From Martelella lutilitoris (GTDB lineage: Bacteria; Pseudomonadota; Alphaproteobacteria; Rhizobiales; Rhizobiaceae): 64,000 nt of DNA. The first letter of the stretch is position 1. Each line of letters begins with the position of its first letter. The stretch is taken from assembly GCF_016598595.1 (NCBI RefSeq), contig NZ_CP066786.1, forward strand, positions 3,433,501 through 3,497,500, read 5' to 3'. The position numbers were made by a program, and so were the translations under genes. This document shows, in pieces, positions 16,865 to 26,152 of the stretch. The notes under the pieces were generated by a model. That model was given only the letters and a program-made list of their open reading frames with translations, had not been told where the DNA came from and ran no database searches.

Positions 16865-17635
16865 TTACTGGCCGGAAGCCGGCTGTTCGCTCTCCGCCGA
16901 TCCGGGCGGCGTCGCCTCGGCGTCGGGCGCGGGCTCGGCGGTCGTGCTTTCGGCATTGGCGGGGCCTGCGTCGGCATCGCCGGAGGCGCCGTCCGTTGCA
17001 GCGGGTGCGGCTTCGCCGCCTTCGGCCGGTGCAGCGGCCTCGCCGGAACCATTGCCCGCCGCCGACCCCGCATCCGCCGTTTCATCCGACGGCGGCTCCG
17101 GGAACGGTACGGGGTCGTTCGACATCGTGCTGAGATAGGCGATCAGGTCGGCGCGGTCCTGGTCGTCGGACAGGCCCGCAAAGCCCATCGCCGTCCCGGG
17201 CACATCCTTCTTCGGCGCCTTGATGAAGACATCAAGATTCTCGTAGGTCCAGAGCTTCTCGCCGCCGTTGGAGAAGTCCTTCATCGCGGCGGAATAGGAG
17301 AAGCCCTCATGGGTGGCGATCGGACGGTTCACGATATCCCAGAGATTGGGGCCAACCTTGTTGGGCCCGCCCTCGGTGTCGGTGTGACAGGCCTGACAGC
17401 GTTTGAAAACGCGCTCTCCCGCATCCGGGGTGGCGCTTGCCAGAAGCACGGAGATCGGCGTTTCCTCGACCTTGGCCGGAGCGCCGCTCGCATCGGTCTC
17501 GGGCACTGCAATCACATAGCCCTCTTTTTCAGGCGGTCGCGGATCGAAAATCGCCTCGGACACGAAAGACACCGTCATCAGGACGAAGATCGTCCCCAAC
17601 AGGGCCGCCAGGACCATATTGAGATTGAATTTCAT
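16865..17635 (-). CDS. cycM: Membrane-anchored cytochrome c (CycM/c552 type)
   Basis: A 256-residue class I cytochrome c tethered to the inner membrane. An N-terminal anchor helix (about residues 5-25, [16 protein letters not shown]) leads to the periplasmic heme domain with CQACH and, further on, GTAMGFAGL carrying the Met axial ligand. CycM proteins carry electrons to cytochrome oxidase. Odd: the last 90 residues are an Ala/Glu/Pro/Gly-rich low-complexity tail, longer than in the usual CycM of about 180 residues. The start at 17635 follows GGGAG by about ten bases and fits the anchor helix. Confidence 0.92.
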   Translation of the reverse strand: MKFNLNMVLAALLGTIFVLMTVSFVSEAIFDPRPPEKEGYVIAVPETDASGAPAKVEETPISVLLASATPDAGERVFKRCQACHTDTEGGPNKVGPNLWDIVNRPIATHEGFSYSAAMKDFSNGGEKLWTYENLDVFIKAPKKDVPGTAMGFAGLSDDQDRADLIAYLSTMSNDPVPFPEPPSDETADAGSAAGNGSGEAAAPAEGGEAAPAATDGASGDADAGPANAESTTAEPAPDAEATPPGSAESEQPASGQ

Positions 17636-17793
17636 TGCGTTGCAGCTCCCCTTCACCCGGCCTCTCTACCGGATCACCTTGCAATCTGGAAGAACCTATG
17701 TCTTTTGGTGCCGCGATGCAACGCTGCATCGGCACGTGAATCCCGCTCCTCCGGTTTGTGAGTGGCAAATAAACGAAGAGCTTGCAAGTGGCG

Positions 17794-18549
17794 ATGAACA
17801 AAACCGACGAAACGATCGTCCTTATCCCGGCTCGCATGGCCTCAACCCGCCTGCCCGGCAAGCCGCTGGCCGAAATCGACGGCAAGCCGATGATCATCCA
17901 TGTCGCCGACCGCGCCCGCGAATCGGGCATGGGACGCGTTGTCATCGCCGTTGACGACCCGGGCGTTTACGAAGCGGTGGAGCAGGCCGGCTACGAGGTG
18001 GTCATGACCGGCCGCCAGCACCAGTCGGGTTCCGACCGGATTTTCGAAGCGCTGAAGAAGGTCGATCCGGACAAGAGGGCAAAGACCGTCATCAACGTCC
18101 AGGGCGACCTGCCGACGCTGAACCCGGCAACCATCCAGGCTTCGCTCCGGCCGCTTGAGAACCCCGATGTCGATATCGCAACGCTTGCGGTGGAAATCAC
18201 CGATGACTACGAAAAAACTGCCCCGCAGGTGGTCAAGGTCGTCGGCGCGCCGATCGGCGCCTACCGGCTGCGCGCCCTTTATTTCACCCGCGCCACCGCC
18301 CCCTGGGGCGAAGGCCCGCTCTATCACCATATCGGGCTCTATACCTATCGCCGCTCGGCCCTCGAACGGTTCGTCTCGCTGCCGCGCTCCTTCCTGGAAG
18401 AACGCGAAAAGCTCGAACAGCTCCGCGCGCTCGAACACGGCATGCGCATCGATGTCGAGATCGTGAAGACCGTGCCGCTCGGCGTCGACACGCCCGAAGA
18501 CCTCGAAAAGGCGCGCAGGATCCTCGAAGGCAAGGGAGGCGCATCATGA
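17794..18549 (+). CDS. kdsB: 3-deoxy-manno-octulosonate cytidylyltransferase
   Basis: KdsB activates KDO as CMP-KDO for lipid A core assembly. The 251-residue protein begins [17 protein letters not shown], the nucleotide-binding signature, followed by [24 protein letters not shown] and [10 protein letters not shown], all characteristic. The start at 17794 was chosen over 17782 from family length. It overlaps pheA by four bases, an order common in rhizobia, so the two are coupled. The divergent cytochrome gene lies 158 bases upstream. Confidence 0.95.
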   Translation: MNKTDETIVLIPARMASTRLPGKPLAEIDGKPMIIHVADRARESGMGRVVIAVDDPGVYEAVEQAGYEVVMTGRQHQSGSDRIFEALKKVDPDKRAKTVINVQGDLPTLNPATIQASLRPLENPDVDIATLAVEITDDYEKTAPQVVKVVGAPIGAYRLRALYFTRATAPWGEGPLYHHIGLYTYRRSALERFVSLPRSFLEEREKLEQLRALEHGMRIDVEIVKTVPLGVDTPEDLEKARRILEGKGGAS

Positions 18550-19418
18550 TCATGAAGACCAACCGCATCTCGTTCCAGGGCGAGTTCGGCGCCAATTCCG
18601 ACATGGCCTGCCGCGACATGTATCCCGATATGGAGCCGCTGCCCTGCAAGACCTTCGAGGACGCCTTTCTCGCGGTCGAAAACGGCGATGCCGACCTGGC
18701 GATGATCCCCATCGAGAACACGCTTGCCGGTCGCGTCGCCGATATTCATTACCAGTTGCCCGATTCCAGGCTGTCGATCGTCGGCGAATACTTCATGCCG
18801 ATCCGCTTTCAGCTGATGGCTTTGCCGGGTGTTTCTCTGGACGAGATAAAGACCGTCCACAGCCATATCCACGCGCTCGGCCAGTGCCGCAAGATCATCC
18901 GCCGCAACACCTGGAACCCGGTGATCGCCGGCGACACGGCAGGCGCGGCAATGCTGGTAAAGGAGAAGGGCGACCGCACGATGGCGGCGCTCGCGCCGCG
19001 CCTTGCCGCCTCGCTCTACGGCCTCGACATCCTCGCCGAGAATGTCGAGGATTCCGACAGCAACATCACCCGCTTCGTCATCCTCTCCGACAAGGAAACC
19101 CGAGCGAAGCGCAACGGGCCGGACAGGACGATCGTCACCACCTTCGTCTTCAATGTCCGCAATATTCCGGCCGCCCTCTACAAGGCCATGGGCGGTTTCG
19201 CCACCAATGGCATCAATATGACCAAGCTGGAGAGCTATCAGATCGGCGGCAAGTTCATCGCCACGCAGTTCTACGCCGATATCGAGGGGCATCCCGACGA
19301 TCCGGCCGTGGCGCGCGCGCTGGAGGAACTGGAATTCTTCTCCGAGAAGGTCCGCATTCTGGGCGTCTATGAAGGCCACCCCATGCGCCGGCATCTCCAG
19401 GCGCTTGGGGACGAATAG
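18546..19418 (+). CDS. pheA: Prephenate dehydratase
   Basis: Converts prephenate to phenylpyruvate in phenylalanine synthesis. The 290-residue monofunctional form (no chorismate mutase domain) shows [14 protein letters not shown] at the start, the periplasmic-binding-like fold with [11 protein letters not shown], the catalytic region [11 protein letters not shown], and a C-terminal ACT domain with [16 protein letters not shown], which binds phenylalanine for feedback control. It starts within the last codons of kdsB. A hairpin follows the stop. Confidence 0.95.
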   Translation: MIMKTNRISFQGEFGANSDMACRDMYPDMEPLPCKTFEDAFLAVENGDADLAMIPIENTLAGRVADIHYQLPDSRLSIVGEYFMPIRFQLMALPGVSLDEIKTVHSHIHALGQCRKIIRRNTWNPVIAGDTAGAAMLVKEKGDRTMAALAPRLAASLYGLDILAENVEDSDSNITRFVILSDKETRAKRNGPDRTIVTTFVFNVRNIPAALYKAMGGFATNGINMTKLESYQIGGKFIATQFYADIEGHPDDPAVARALEELEFFSEKVRILGVYEGHPMRRHLQALGDE

Positions 19419-19425
19419 ACCACAA

Positions 19426-19449
19426 AGGGCGACGCCGGAGCGCCGCCCT
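19426..19449. terminator. Hairpin between convergent pheA and VOC genes
   Basis: Inverted repeat with AGGGCG at 19426 and CGCCCT-type complement at 19444-19449, in the 44-base gap between two stop codons. There is no strong T run, so its use as a terminator is tentative. Confidence 0.4.
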
Positions 19450-19462
19450 GCATCTTCTCCGG

Positions 19463-19831
19463 TCAGCTATCCGGCTCGCACACGCGGATGCGATGGCCGT
19501 CGGGATCGGCGATCACGAAGGTCGGGCCGAAATCGGCGGTGACCAGCTGCTGCAGGATCGTGTGGCCCTCGGCTTTCGCGCGCTCGAAGAAGGCCGCGAC
19601 GCCGCCGGGCTCCGACGTCATGATCCCGACTTCCATCATCCCCGGGCCGCCCTCCGCCTCGGGCTTGGCCGTGGATTTGCGCCACAGCCCGAGCATCAGG
19701 CCGTTCGGCATGTGAAAGGCCGTAAAGCCCGGCGAAAGCGCATTCGCCTTTTGCCCGAGAAGGCGTTCGTAGAAGGCGCCGCTTTTTCCAGTGTCTTCGA
19801 CATAAAGCACGACAAGATTGATGGCCGACAT
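19463..19831 (-). CDS. VOC-superfamily (glyoxalase/bleomycin resistance-like) protein
   Basis: A 122-residue protein with one vicinal-oxygen-chelate module pair. The opening INLVVLYVEDTGKSGAFYE and the closing FVIADPDGHRIRVCEP are standard for the family. Members bind a divalent metal and act on small electrophiles or simply bind drugs; the substrate here is unknown. The start at 19831 was chosen because the first nine residues of the longer frame are not family-like. The WYL regulator sits upstream on the same strand and may control it. Confidence 0.85.
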   Translation of the reverse strand: MSAINLVVLYVEDTGKSGAFYERLLGQKANALSPGFTAFHMPNGLMLGLWRKSTAKPEAEGGPGMMEVGIMTSEPGGVAAFFERAKAEGHTILQQLVTADFGPTFVIADPDGHRIRVCEPDS

Positions 19832-19898
19832 GATGGTCTCCGTTTCGTGTTTCGACAAGAGAGACCCTAAGCGTCGACGCTGACAGTTTCCGTCAGCA

Positions 19899-20585
19899 TC
19901 ATGCGCCCGGCAACTGCCTGCGCCATTCGGAAAGAAGCACGGTCCGTCGCCGCGGATAGCGCCGCCCGGTCTCGTTCAGAGCCGCGATCCGGTCGGTGCG
20001 GAAATGGCGGAAGTCCTGACGCATCTCGCACCAGGCGACGACGATGCGCACACGTTCGAAATAGGCGAGGCCGATCGGCCAGATGACGCGCGTGGTCACC
20101 TGATCCCGCTCATCACGGTAGTCGATCTCCAGCACCTTCTCGGCGCGAATCGCGCTTCTGAGCACGGCGATATCGGCCGTTTCCGCGGCCACGGCGCGCG
20201 GGCCGACAATCAGCGCCGTCTCGTCGATCGTCTCGGAAAGCGACTGCGGAAGAACGGCTGCGATCTTTGCGAGCGCCTGGCTGGCGGCAGAAGACAGTTT
20301 CGGATCGCTGACCTTTTCCACCCAGCGGCTGCCGAGCACCAGCGCCTCGATCTCCTCCTGCGAGAACATCATCGGCGGCAGCAAAAAGCCGGGCCGCAGC
20401 ACATAGCCGACGCCCGCCTCGCCCTCGATCGCCGCGCCCTGCGCCCTCAGGCTGGCGATATCGCGGTAAAGCGTCCGGAGGCTGACGCCGAGTTCGCGCG
20501 CCAGTTCATCGCCTGTTACCGGGTAGCGCCTGGAGCGCAATGCCTGCAGCAACGCCAGCAGCCGTTCCGAGCGCGAACCGGCCAC
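19899..20585 (-). CDS. YafY-type HTH-WYL transcriptional regulator
   Basis: A 228-residue regulator. The N-terminal helix-turn-helix (about 5-60) contains VTGDELARELGVSLRTLYRDIASL, and the C-terminal half is a WYL domain with VLEIDYRDERDQVTTRVIWPIGL. WYL domains sense nucleotides or other ligands. It begins three bases after nudC ends on the minus strand, so it is likely cotranscribed with HIT and nudC. The next gene downstream is the VOC protein, a common pairing for YafY-type regulators. Confidence 0.88.
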   Translation of the reverse strand: MAGSRSERLLALLQALRSRRYPVTGDELARELGVSLRTLYRDIASLRAQGAAIEGEAGVGYVLRPGFLLPPMMFSQEEIEALVLGSRWVEKVSDPKLSSAASQALAKIAAVLPQSLSETIDETALIVGPRAVAAETADIAVLRSAIRAEKVLEIDYRDERDQVTTRVIWPIGLAYFERVRIVVAWCEMRQDFRHFRTDRIAALNETGRRYPRRRTVLLSEWRRQLPGA

Positions 20586-20588
20586 CGG

Positions 20589-21542
20589 TCAGACCCAGTC
20601 GAGGAAATCACGCATCAACCGGAAGGCGATTGCGCCTTCCGGCGGCGCGTTGATGCCGCCTTCGTGCCGGCCTTCGACGATCGCTTCGAGTTCCTCGCGG
20701 CAAAACCATCGGCAGTCCTCGAGTTCCGCGTCATCGCGGCGGATCTCGAAGCTCTCGGCCTTCGCATAGCAGGCGAGCATCAGCGAATAGGGCATCGGCC
20801 AGGGCTGGGACGCGTGGTAGCGCACGGCCCCGACGCGGATGGCCGATTCCTCCAGCGTCTCGCGGCGGACGGCATCCTCGACGGTCTCGCCCGGTTCGAG
20901 AAATCCGGCAAGACACGAATAGCGGCCTTGCGGAAAATTCGGATTGCGCCCGAGAAGCACACGGTCGCCCTCCTCGTCGACGATCAGCATGATCACCACC
21001 GGATCGGTGCGGGGAAACATCATATGGCCGCAGGCCGTGCACTGACGGCGGAAGCCGCCGGCGGCCCCTTCCGCCTTGGCGCCGCAGCGCCCGCAGAAGC
21101 GATGGTTGCGGGCCCAGACATTGAGGCTGGAGGCCAGCGCGACTGCACCTTGCGTCTCCTCGTCGAAAAGCCCTTCGGAATAGATCGCCCTTACACTGCT
21201 CGCCTTCAGGTGCGCCGGCAAGGCTTCCGGATCCAGCCCGACTTCGATCGACAGCAGCGGCACGCCATTGAGGTCATGGCCGAGAAGAACGGCGCTTTCC
21301 CGGTCCGGCGAGAGGTCGAGGATCTCGTAGCGGGCGAAATAGGGATCGAGCACGTGGCGCTCGTGCTTGACGATCGGCCTGCCGCCGGCAAAGGCGATGA
21401 AGCGGGCGCCCGGCGTGCGGGCCGCGGTGATGAGGCTGTCATCGGCCCGATGCTCGGAATCGCGGATGATCCGGCAACCGGCGAAGGCCGTCAGCGCGCT
21501 CGGATCGTCATGCGGACCCGCCTTTTCGAAAATCGACCTCAT
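20589..21542 (-). CDS. nudC: NAD(H) pyrophosphatase/deNADding Nudix enzyme
   Basis: NudC cleaves NADH to NMNH and AMP and can remove NAD caps from RNA. The 317-residue protein has an N-terminal domain, a zinc ribbon FCGRCGAKAEG then CTACGHMMFPRTDPV, and a Nudix box GFLEPGETVEDAVRRETLEE with the following SQPWPMPYSLM of the NudC subgroup. The start overlaps the HIT gene's stop by four bases, indicating an operon of two nucleotide-handling enzymes. Confidence 0.95.
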   Translation of the reverse strand: MRSIFEKAGPHDDPSALTAFAGCRIIRDSEHRADDSLITAARTPGARFIAFAGGRPIVKHERHVLDPYFARYEILDLSPDRESAVLLGHDLNGVPLLSIEVGLDPEALPAHLKASSVRAIYSEGLFDEETQGAVALASSLNVWARNHRFCGRCGAKAEGAAGGFRRQCTACGHMMFPRTDPVVIMLIVDEEGDRVLLGRNPNFPQGRYSCLAGFLEPGETVEDAVRRETLEESAIRVGAVRYHASQPWPMPYSLMLACYAKAESFEIRRDDAELEDCRWFCREELEAIVEGRHEGGINAPPEGAIAFRLMRDFLDWV

Positions 21543-21967
21543 GACCGGGCCATCGCCTCCGTGATCCTGTGGGCCAATGCCGTCATCTCGTCCTCATCCA
21601 GAGGCTCAGCCGTGCCATGGCCCCAGATCGGGCCGGGCCAGTTCGCATCGCCCTCGAACCTGGCGACGACATGGACGTGGAGCTGGCGCACCATATTGCC
21701 GATGGCGGCAATGTTGATCTTGTCGGCGCCGGTTGCCTCCTTCAGCGCCCTGGCCACCTCGTTGATCTCGAAGGTCAGCATGGTCTGGTCAAGCGGTGCC
21801 AGCTCGAACATTTCGCTGACATCAGGGCGCTGCGGCACCAGCAGGAGCCAGGGCCAGCGCCCGTCCCGCATCAGCCGCAGTTCGGAGAGCCCCAGCGCGG
21901 TAATCAGCGCGCTGTCCCGCCGCAAACGTTCATCGAGCGTGAATTCCTGCATGTCGTCCCTGTTCAT
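21539..21967 (-). CDS. HIT-domain protein
   Basis: A 142-residue histidine-triad protein. The C-terminal region reads MVRQLHVHVVARF: the triad HxHxHxx has Gln in place of the first His, while the catalytic His is kept, as is usual in this bacterial subgroup. HIT proteins hydrolyse nucleoside phosphoramidates or dinucleotides. It is the first gene of the minus-strand unit with nudC. The second Met at 21952 is another possible start. Confidence 0.88.
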   Translation of the reverse strand: MNRDDMQEFTLDERLRRDSALITALGLSELRLMRDGRWPWLLLVPQRPDVSEMFELAPLDQTMLTFEINEVARALKEATGADKINIAAIGNMVRQLHVHVVARFEGDANWPGPIWGHGTAEPLDEDEMTALAHRITEAMARS

Positions 21968-22097
21968 TCCTGCCCCGGACCGGTTCCGGTTCTCAATTTC
22001 GCCCTATCCAGACATGTCTATCAAACGGACGCAAGGCAACAACCGCAAAACAGCGCGGGGCAAGCAAGGCTTCGGCAAAGTTTTTTCCGCGCGCTGC

Positions 22098-22126
22098 TTG
22101 CATTCAAACTGCAAATTGACGATATG
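22098..22126 (+). promoter_or_regulatory. Promoter of the SRP RNA gene
   Basis: TTGCAT (22098-22103), 17 bases, then GATATG (22121-22126), a sigma-70-type pair. Transcription would begin near 22133, at the predicted 5' end of the RNA. Confidence 0.6.
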
Positions 22127-22132
22127 TGCGGC

Positions 22133-22231
22133 CGGGAGGCTGGTGGTGGACGTGCCACTCGCCAACCGGGTCAGGTCCGGAAGGAAGCAGCCCCAACGAG
22201 TTGCGCGCGGGTCATCGTGCCGGTCTCCCAC
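22133..22231 (+). ncRNA. ffs: Signal recognition particle RNA (4.5S type)
   Basis: The stretch GGTCAGGTCCGGAAGGAAGC (22168-22187), followed by AGCC, is the near-invariant SRP RNA apical loop that binds Ffh. Flanking sequences pair as the long hairpin, with GGGAG at 22134 against CTCCC at 22224. About 100 nt, the small bacterial form. Position upstream of dnaX is conserved in Alphaproteobacteria. The RNA guides ribosomes making membrane proteins to FtsY. Ends are estimated to a few bases. Confidence 0.95.
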
Positions 22232-22260
22232 CCTCTCCTTTGCCCGATGGAGACGTCCCC

Positions 22261-22731
22261 ATGAGCATCGACAGCGTTCGCGCTCATCTGAGCGAAGCTG
22301 CCCCCGATATTGCGATCATCGAGACGGAAGAAAGCAGCGCCACGGTGGAAGAGGCTGCAACCGCCCACGCGGTTGCCCCCGCGCAGATTGCCAAGACGCT
22401 TTCCTTTTCGGTCAAGGACGAACGCTTCCTGCTGGTTGCCCGCGGCGATGCCCGCATTGACAACAGGAAGGCCAAGGTGGCCTTCGGCGGCAAGGTGCGC
22501 ATGTTGCCGTTTGAAGAGGTCGAGGCGATTACCGGTCACCCCGTCGGCGGCGTCTGCCCCTTCGGCCTGGCAGAGCCGATCGCCGTTTACTGCGATGTCA
22601 GCCTCAAGGCCTTCGATGTGGTCTATCCCGCTGCCGGCGCCCGCAACGCCGCCGTGCGCATCGCGCCTGAGCGGATCGCCGAGATTACCGGCGCCGAGTG
22701 GGTCGATGTCTGCCAGGAGCCCGCTCCTTGA
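22261..22731 (+). CDS. YbaK/prolyl-tRNA deacylase family protein
   Basis: A 156-residue single-domain editing enzyme. AHAVAPAQIAKTLSFSV, FLLVARGDARIDNRK and GHPVGGVCPFGL are the conserved blocks of YbaK/ProX proteins, which deacylate mischarged tRNA (Ala-tRNA-Pro or Cys-tRNA-Pro). Lys in IAKTL is the key catalytic residue of the family. It begins about 30 bases after the SRP RNA and may be read from the same promoter. Exact tRNA specificity is not visible. Confidence 0.9.
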   Translation: MSIDSVRAHLSEAAPDIAIIETEESSATVEEAATAHAVAPAQIAKTLSFSVKDERFLLVARGDARIDNRKAKVAFGGKVRMLPFEEVEAITGHPVGGVCPFGLAEPIAVYCDVSLKAFDVVYPAAGARNAAVRIAPERIAEITGAEWVDVCQEPAP

Positions 22732-22885
22732 GGCGAACCTGCCGCCGGCATCCAAAATTCCTGTGCATTTTCCTTTCGGCTCTGCCAAACTGCCGCGGCT
22801 TTCGTGACTCCCGCGCCGGGTCTCGACTATGCTTGCCGCCTGCCGGCCGTTGAAGCCGGCCGGACAACAACCGATATGAGTGGCA

Positions 22886-24808
22886 ATGGCCGACGACGCA
22901 TCCGACATTGAACCGAACAAACCCGCTTCCGACGGCAGCGGCTACCGCGTTCTGGCGCGCAAATATCGCCCGAAGGACTTCTCCGACCTGATGGTCGGCC
23001 AGGAGCCGATGGTGCGCACGCTGACCAATGCGTTCGAGACCGGACGGATCGCGCAGGCTTACATGCTGACCGGCGTGCGCGGCGTGGGCAAGACCACGAC
23101 GGCGCGCATTCTGGCGCGCGGCCTCAACTACAAGACCGATACGGTCGACAAGCCGACGATCGACCTGAAGGAACTCGGCGAGCACTGCCAGGCGATCATG
23201 GACGGCCGCCATGTCGACGTGATCGAGATGGACGCCGCCTCCCATACCGGCATTGATGATATCCGCGAGATCATCGACCAGGTGCGCTACCGGCCCTCGA
23301 CGGCGCGCTACAAGGTCTACATCATCGACGAAGTGCACATGCTCTCCACCCAGGCCTTCAACGGGTTGCTGAAGACGCTGGAAGAGCCGCCGGAGCATGT
23401 GAAATTCATCTTCGCCACCACCGAAATTCGGAAGGTTCCGATCACGGTGCTGTCGCGCTGCCAGCGCTTCGACCTGCGCCGCATTCCCGCTGCCGACCTG
23501 GTGCGGCTCTATTCCACGATTGCCGCCAAGGAAGGCGTGACGATCGAGGATGAGGCGCTGTCGATGATCGCGCGCGCGGCCGAAGGCTCTGCCCGTGACG
23601 GCATGTCGCTGCTCGACCAGGCGATCTCCCACGGCAATGGCCACGTGGAGGCATCCGCCGTGCGCGGCATGCTCGGCCTTGCCGACCGCGCCCGTATCGT
23701 TGACCTTTTCGGCCATGTGGTGCGCGGCGACGTGAAGGCAGCGCTCGAAGAATTTCTGGCGCAGTACGAATCGGGCGCCAATCCGGTGGTCGTCCTCAAT
23801 GATCTGGCCGATTTCACCCATCTGGTGACGCGGCTCAAATATGTGCCGGAAGGCGCTGATGACGTTTCGCTGAGCGAGATCGAACGGACCAAGGGTCGCG
23901 AATTCGCCGAAAGCGTTGCCGTTTCCGCCCTGTCGCGCATCTGGCAGATGCTCCTGAAGGGTATTCCCGAGACGGAGAACGCTGCCCGCCCCTATGGCGC
24001 GGCCGAGATGGTGCTGATCCGCCTGACGCATGCTGCCCACCTGCCCTCTCCCGAGGATGCCGCGCGCCGGCTGCTGGCGCTCGAGAGCGGCGAGGCGCAA
24101 ACCCCGCCGCCGCGCCCGTCCGCGCCGACGCCCCAGAACGGAGGGAACGGCGGAGGAACGAGCGCCCGGGCGGTCTCTGCCTCCGCGACAGGCGAACAGG
24201 CTTCACGGCCGTCCGCGACGGTCACCATGCTGCGGCCGCAGACCTCCGAGACGCCGCAGCCGGAGCCCGGCGAGGCCGCATCGGTGGAGGAGGAGCCGCA
24301 GCCGACGCCCGAGCCGGCAGCGGCCAGCGCGCCGGAACCGCCGAAGACGTCCGCCATCAAATCGCTGCAGGACATTACCGACCTTTGCTCGAAACACCGC
24401 GCGCCGCTGATCCGCGCGCAGATCCGCAATTTCGTCCGCCTCGTGCGCCTTGAGCCCGGACGGCTCGAGGTCAATCTGGAAGACGGCGCGTCGCAGACCT
24501 TTCTGAATGAACTCGGCACGAAGCTGCGCGAATGGACCGGCGAAAGCTGGTTCGTCAGCCTCAGCCGCGAGAAGGGCGAGGCAACGCTGGTCGAGGCGGA
24601 AACGGCGGCACGGGACAAGCTGTTCCGCGACGCCCGCGAGGATCCGGAAGTGGCCTCGATCCTGAAATTCTTTCCCGGCGCCAGGATCACCGATGTGCGC
24701 GTGCGGGCGGAAGAGACGGAGACTGCGGAAGGCGGCGCCGACGGCCTGCCCGACGCCGCCGTCAACGAGGATGGCGACGTCCTTCCCGAAGACGATCTCG
24801 ACGATTGA
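22886..24808 (+). CDS. dnaX: DNA polymerase III subunit gamma/tau
   Basis: The clamp-loader ATPase of about 640 residues. YRVLARKYRPKDFSDLMVGQ opens the AAA+ module, with Walker A TGVRGVGKTTTARI, the DEVHMLS Walker B, and the sensor region FIFATTEIRKVPITVLSRC. The zinc module is degenerate: E. coli has four Cys there, this protein keeps one Cys in GEHCQAIMDG, as usual in rhizobia. The C-terminal third is an Ala/Pro/Glu-rich linker then the polymerase-binding tau domain. No slippery A-run for gamma frameshifting was seen. ATG at 22886 was preferred to GTG at 22880. Confidence 0.97.
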   Translation: MADDASDIEPNKPASDGSGYRVLARKYRPKDFSDLMVGQEPMVRTLTNAFETGRIAQAYMLTGVRGVGKTTTARILARGLNYKTDTVDKPTIDLKELGEHCQAIMDGRHVDVIEMDAASHTGIDDIREIIDQVRYRPSTARYKVYIIDEVHMLSTQAFNGLLKTLEEPPEHVKFIFATTEIRKVPITVLSRCQRFDLRRIPAADLVRLYSTIAAKEGVTIEDEALSMIARAAEGSARDGMSLLDQAISHGNGHVEASAVRGMLGLADRARIVDLFGHVVRGDVKAALEEFLAQYESGANPVVVLNDLADFTHLVTRLKYVPEGADDVSLSEIERTKGREFAESVAVSALSRIWQMLLKGIPETENAARPYGAAEMVLIRLTHAAHLPSPEDAARRLLALESGEAQTPPPRPSAPTPQNGGNGGGTSARAVSASATGEQASRPSATVTMLRPQTSETPQPEPGEAASVEEEPQPTPEPAAASAPEPPKTSAIKSLQDITDLCSKHRAPLIRAQIRNFVRLVRLEPGRLEVNLEDGASQTFLNELGTKLREWTGESWFVSLSREKGEATLVEAETAARDKLFRDAREDPEVASILKFFPGARITDVRVRAEETETAEGGADGLPDAAVNEDGDVLPEDDLDD

Positions 24809-24850
24809 CACACAACCTTTTGAATTTGAACAGAAAATGAGGAGAATTCC

Positions 24851-25174
24851 ATGCGCGACCTGATGGGCATGATGGGCAAGATGAAGGAAATGCAGGCCAA
24901 GATGGAGCAGTTGCAGGAGGACATTGCAGCCGTGGAAGTCGATGGCGTTTCCGGCGGCGGCATGGTCAATGTGAAGATGACCGGCAAGGGCGAGATGATC
25001 TCCATCAAGATCGATCCGACGCTGCTCTCCGAAGACGACGCCGAAATGCTCGAGGACCTGATCGTCGCCGCCCATCGCGACGCGAAGGACCGAGCAGAGC
25101 AGAAGGCCGAGGAAATGACCAAGGAACTGACCGCCGGCCTGCCGATCCCGCCCGGCATGAAGCTGCCTTTCTAG
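24851..25174 (+). CDS. YbaB/EbfC-family nucleoid-associated protein
   Basis: A 107-residue DNA-binding protein. The Met-rich start MRDLMGMMGKMKEMQAKMEQ forms the first helix, followed by the beta-sheet block VSGGGMVNVKMTGKGEM and the C-terminal helix with AAHRDAKDRAEQKAEE, ending in PPGMKLPF, all typical of YbaB. It follows dnaX by 42 bases with a GGAG site, part of the conserved dnaX-ybaB-recR order, here interrupted before recR. Confidence 0.94.
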   Translation: MRDLMGMMGKMKEMQAKMEQLQEDIAAVEVDGVSGGGMVNVKMTGKGEMISIKIDPTLLSEDDAEMLEDLIVAAHRDAKDRAEQKAEEMTKELTAGLPIPPGMKLPF

Positions 25175-25184
25175 GATCTCGACC

Positions 25185-25796
25185 ATGACCATCGGCGCGC
25201 TCGCCCTTTTCGCCATCACGCTTTTTGTTGCCGCCGGCTCCCCGGGGCCGAGCGTGGCAGCCCTTGTCGCCCGCGTGCTGTCGCGCGGACACCGCGACGT
25301 GCTGCCTTTCATGGCGGCGATGTGGCTGGGCGAGGCGCTGTGGCTGACGCTGGCCGTCTTCGGACTGGTCGCCGTGGCGTCTGCCTTCCACGAAGTCTTC
25401 ATCGCCATCAAATGGGCGGGCGTCGCCTATCTCGCCTGGCTGGCATGGAAGATGTGGACCGCCGATCCGGCGGCGGACGGCGAGGAACTGCCGAGCGCTT
25501 CATCCGGCTGGAAGATGTTTTTGACCGGCATGAGCGTCACGCTCGGCAATCCGAAGATCATGATGTTCTACGTGGCGCTGCTGCCGACCATCATCGATCT
25601 CGGCAGCGTCACGCTTCTCGGCTGGGTCGAGTTGACGGCAACGCTCCTGATCGTGCTCGCAATTGTCGATCTCTCCTGGGTGTTCATGGCCGCCAAGGCG
25701 CGGCGTTTCCTGAAAAGCCCGCGCGCCATGAAGATCGCCAACCGCATCTCCGCCGGCATGATCGGCGGCGCGGCTGCGGCGATTGCGACGCGATAG
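25185..25796 (+). CDS. LysE-family amino acid exporter
   Basis: A 203-residue inner-membrane protein with about six helices. AGSPGPSVAALVARVLSRG near the N-terminus and GMSVTLGNPKIMMFYVALLP in the middle are the two hallmark motifs of LysE/RhtB exporters. Substrate unknown; homologues export lysine, threonine or homoserine lactones. It sits between ybaB and recR, which are usually adjacent, so it looks like an insertion into a conserved cluster. Confidence 0.88.
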   Translation: MTIGALALFAITLFVAAGSPGPSVAALVARVLSRGHRDVLPFMAAMWLGEALWLTLAVFGLVAVASAFHEVFIAIKWAGVAYLAWLAWKMWTADPAADGEELPSASSGWKMFLTGMSVTLGNPKIMMFYVALLPTIIDLGSVTLLGWVELTATLLIVLAIVDLSWVFMAAKARRFLKSPRAMKIANRISAGMIGGAAAAIATR

Positions 25797-25828
25797 GACG
25801 GAAACGGCTTGGGTCTTTGCGGTCTGCG

Positions 25829-25975
25829 TGAGCCCTCCCTCATCCGGCCTTCGGCCACCTTCTCCCCTCAGGGGAGAAGGTGCGGCGCTTCGCGTTTAAT
25901 AACAGTGCTCGTTGGGTATTCAGAAGTGCCACAATCTCCCCCTCTCCCCGTGGGGAGAGGGTGGCGCGAACGCGC
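25829..25975. repeat. Palindromic intergenic repeats, two blocks
   Basis: Two near-perfect hairpins: ACCTTCTCCCC/GGGGAGAAGGT at 25857-25881 and CCCTCTCCCC/GGGGAGAGGG at 25940-25961, each preceded or followed by the Rhizobiales repeat context (CTCATCCGGCCTTCGGCCA before the first, GGCGCGAACGCGCC after the second). The gap 25797-26152 holds no credible gene apart from these; they lie between lysE and recR. Confidence 0.75.
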
Positions 25976-26152
25976 CGGGCGAGGGAGCAGCGCCTGCAAG
26001 TTACTCCCGATCTTAGCCTTGCCCTCAGAGTTTGCGTGGGTGAGGCCCTAGGCACGGCGAGAACCACCAAACAATGTGGAAGTTGCGAGCAGGGCTTGCT
26101 CCCGCGCCGGATAATGTTTCCATTGACCGCTGCAATCAGCTAAAGCGCCCTT

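Noticed and set aside
22880..24808. A programmed frameshift in dnaX producing the short gamma form.
   Set aside because: No A-run slippery sequence was found in the expected region; the linker is GC-rich and Pro/Ala-rich.
25857..25961. The two hairpins as a CRISPR array.
   Set aside because: There are only two, they differ, the spacing does not fit spacers, and no cas gene is present. They match intergenic repeat families.
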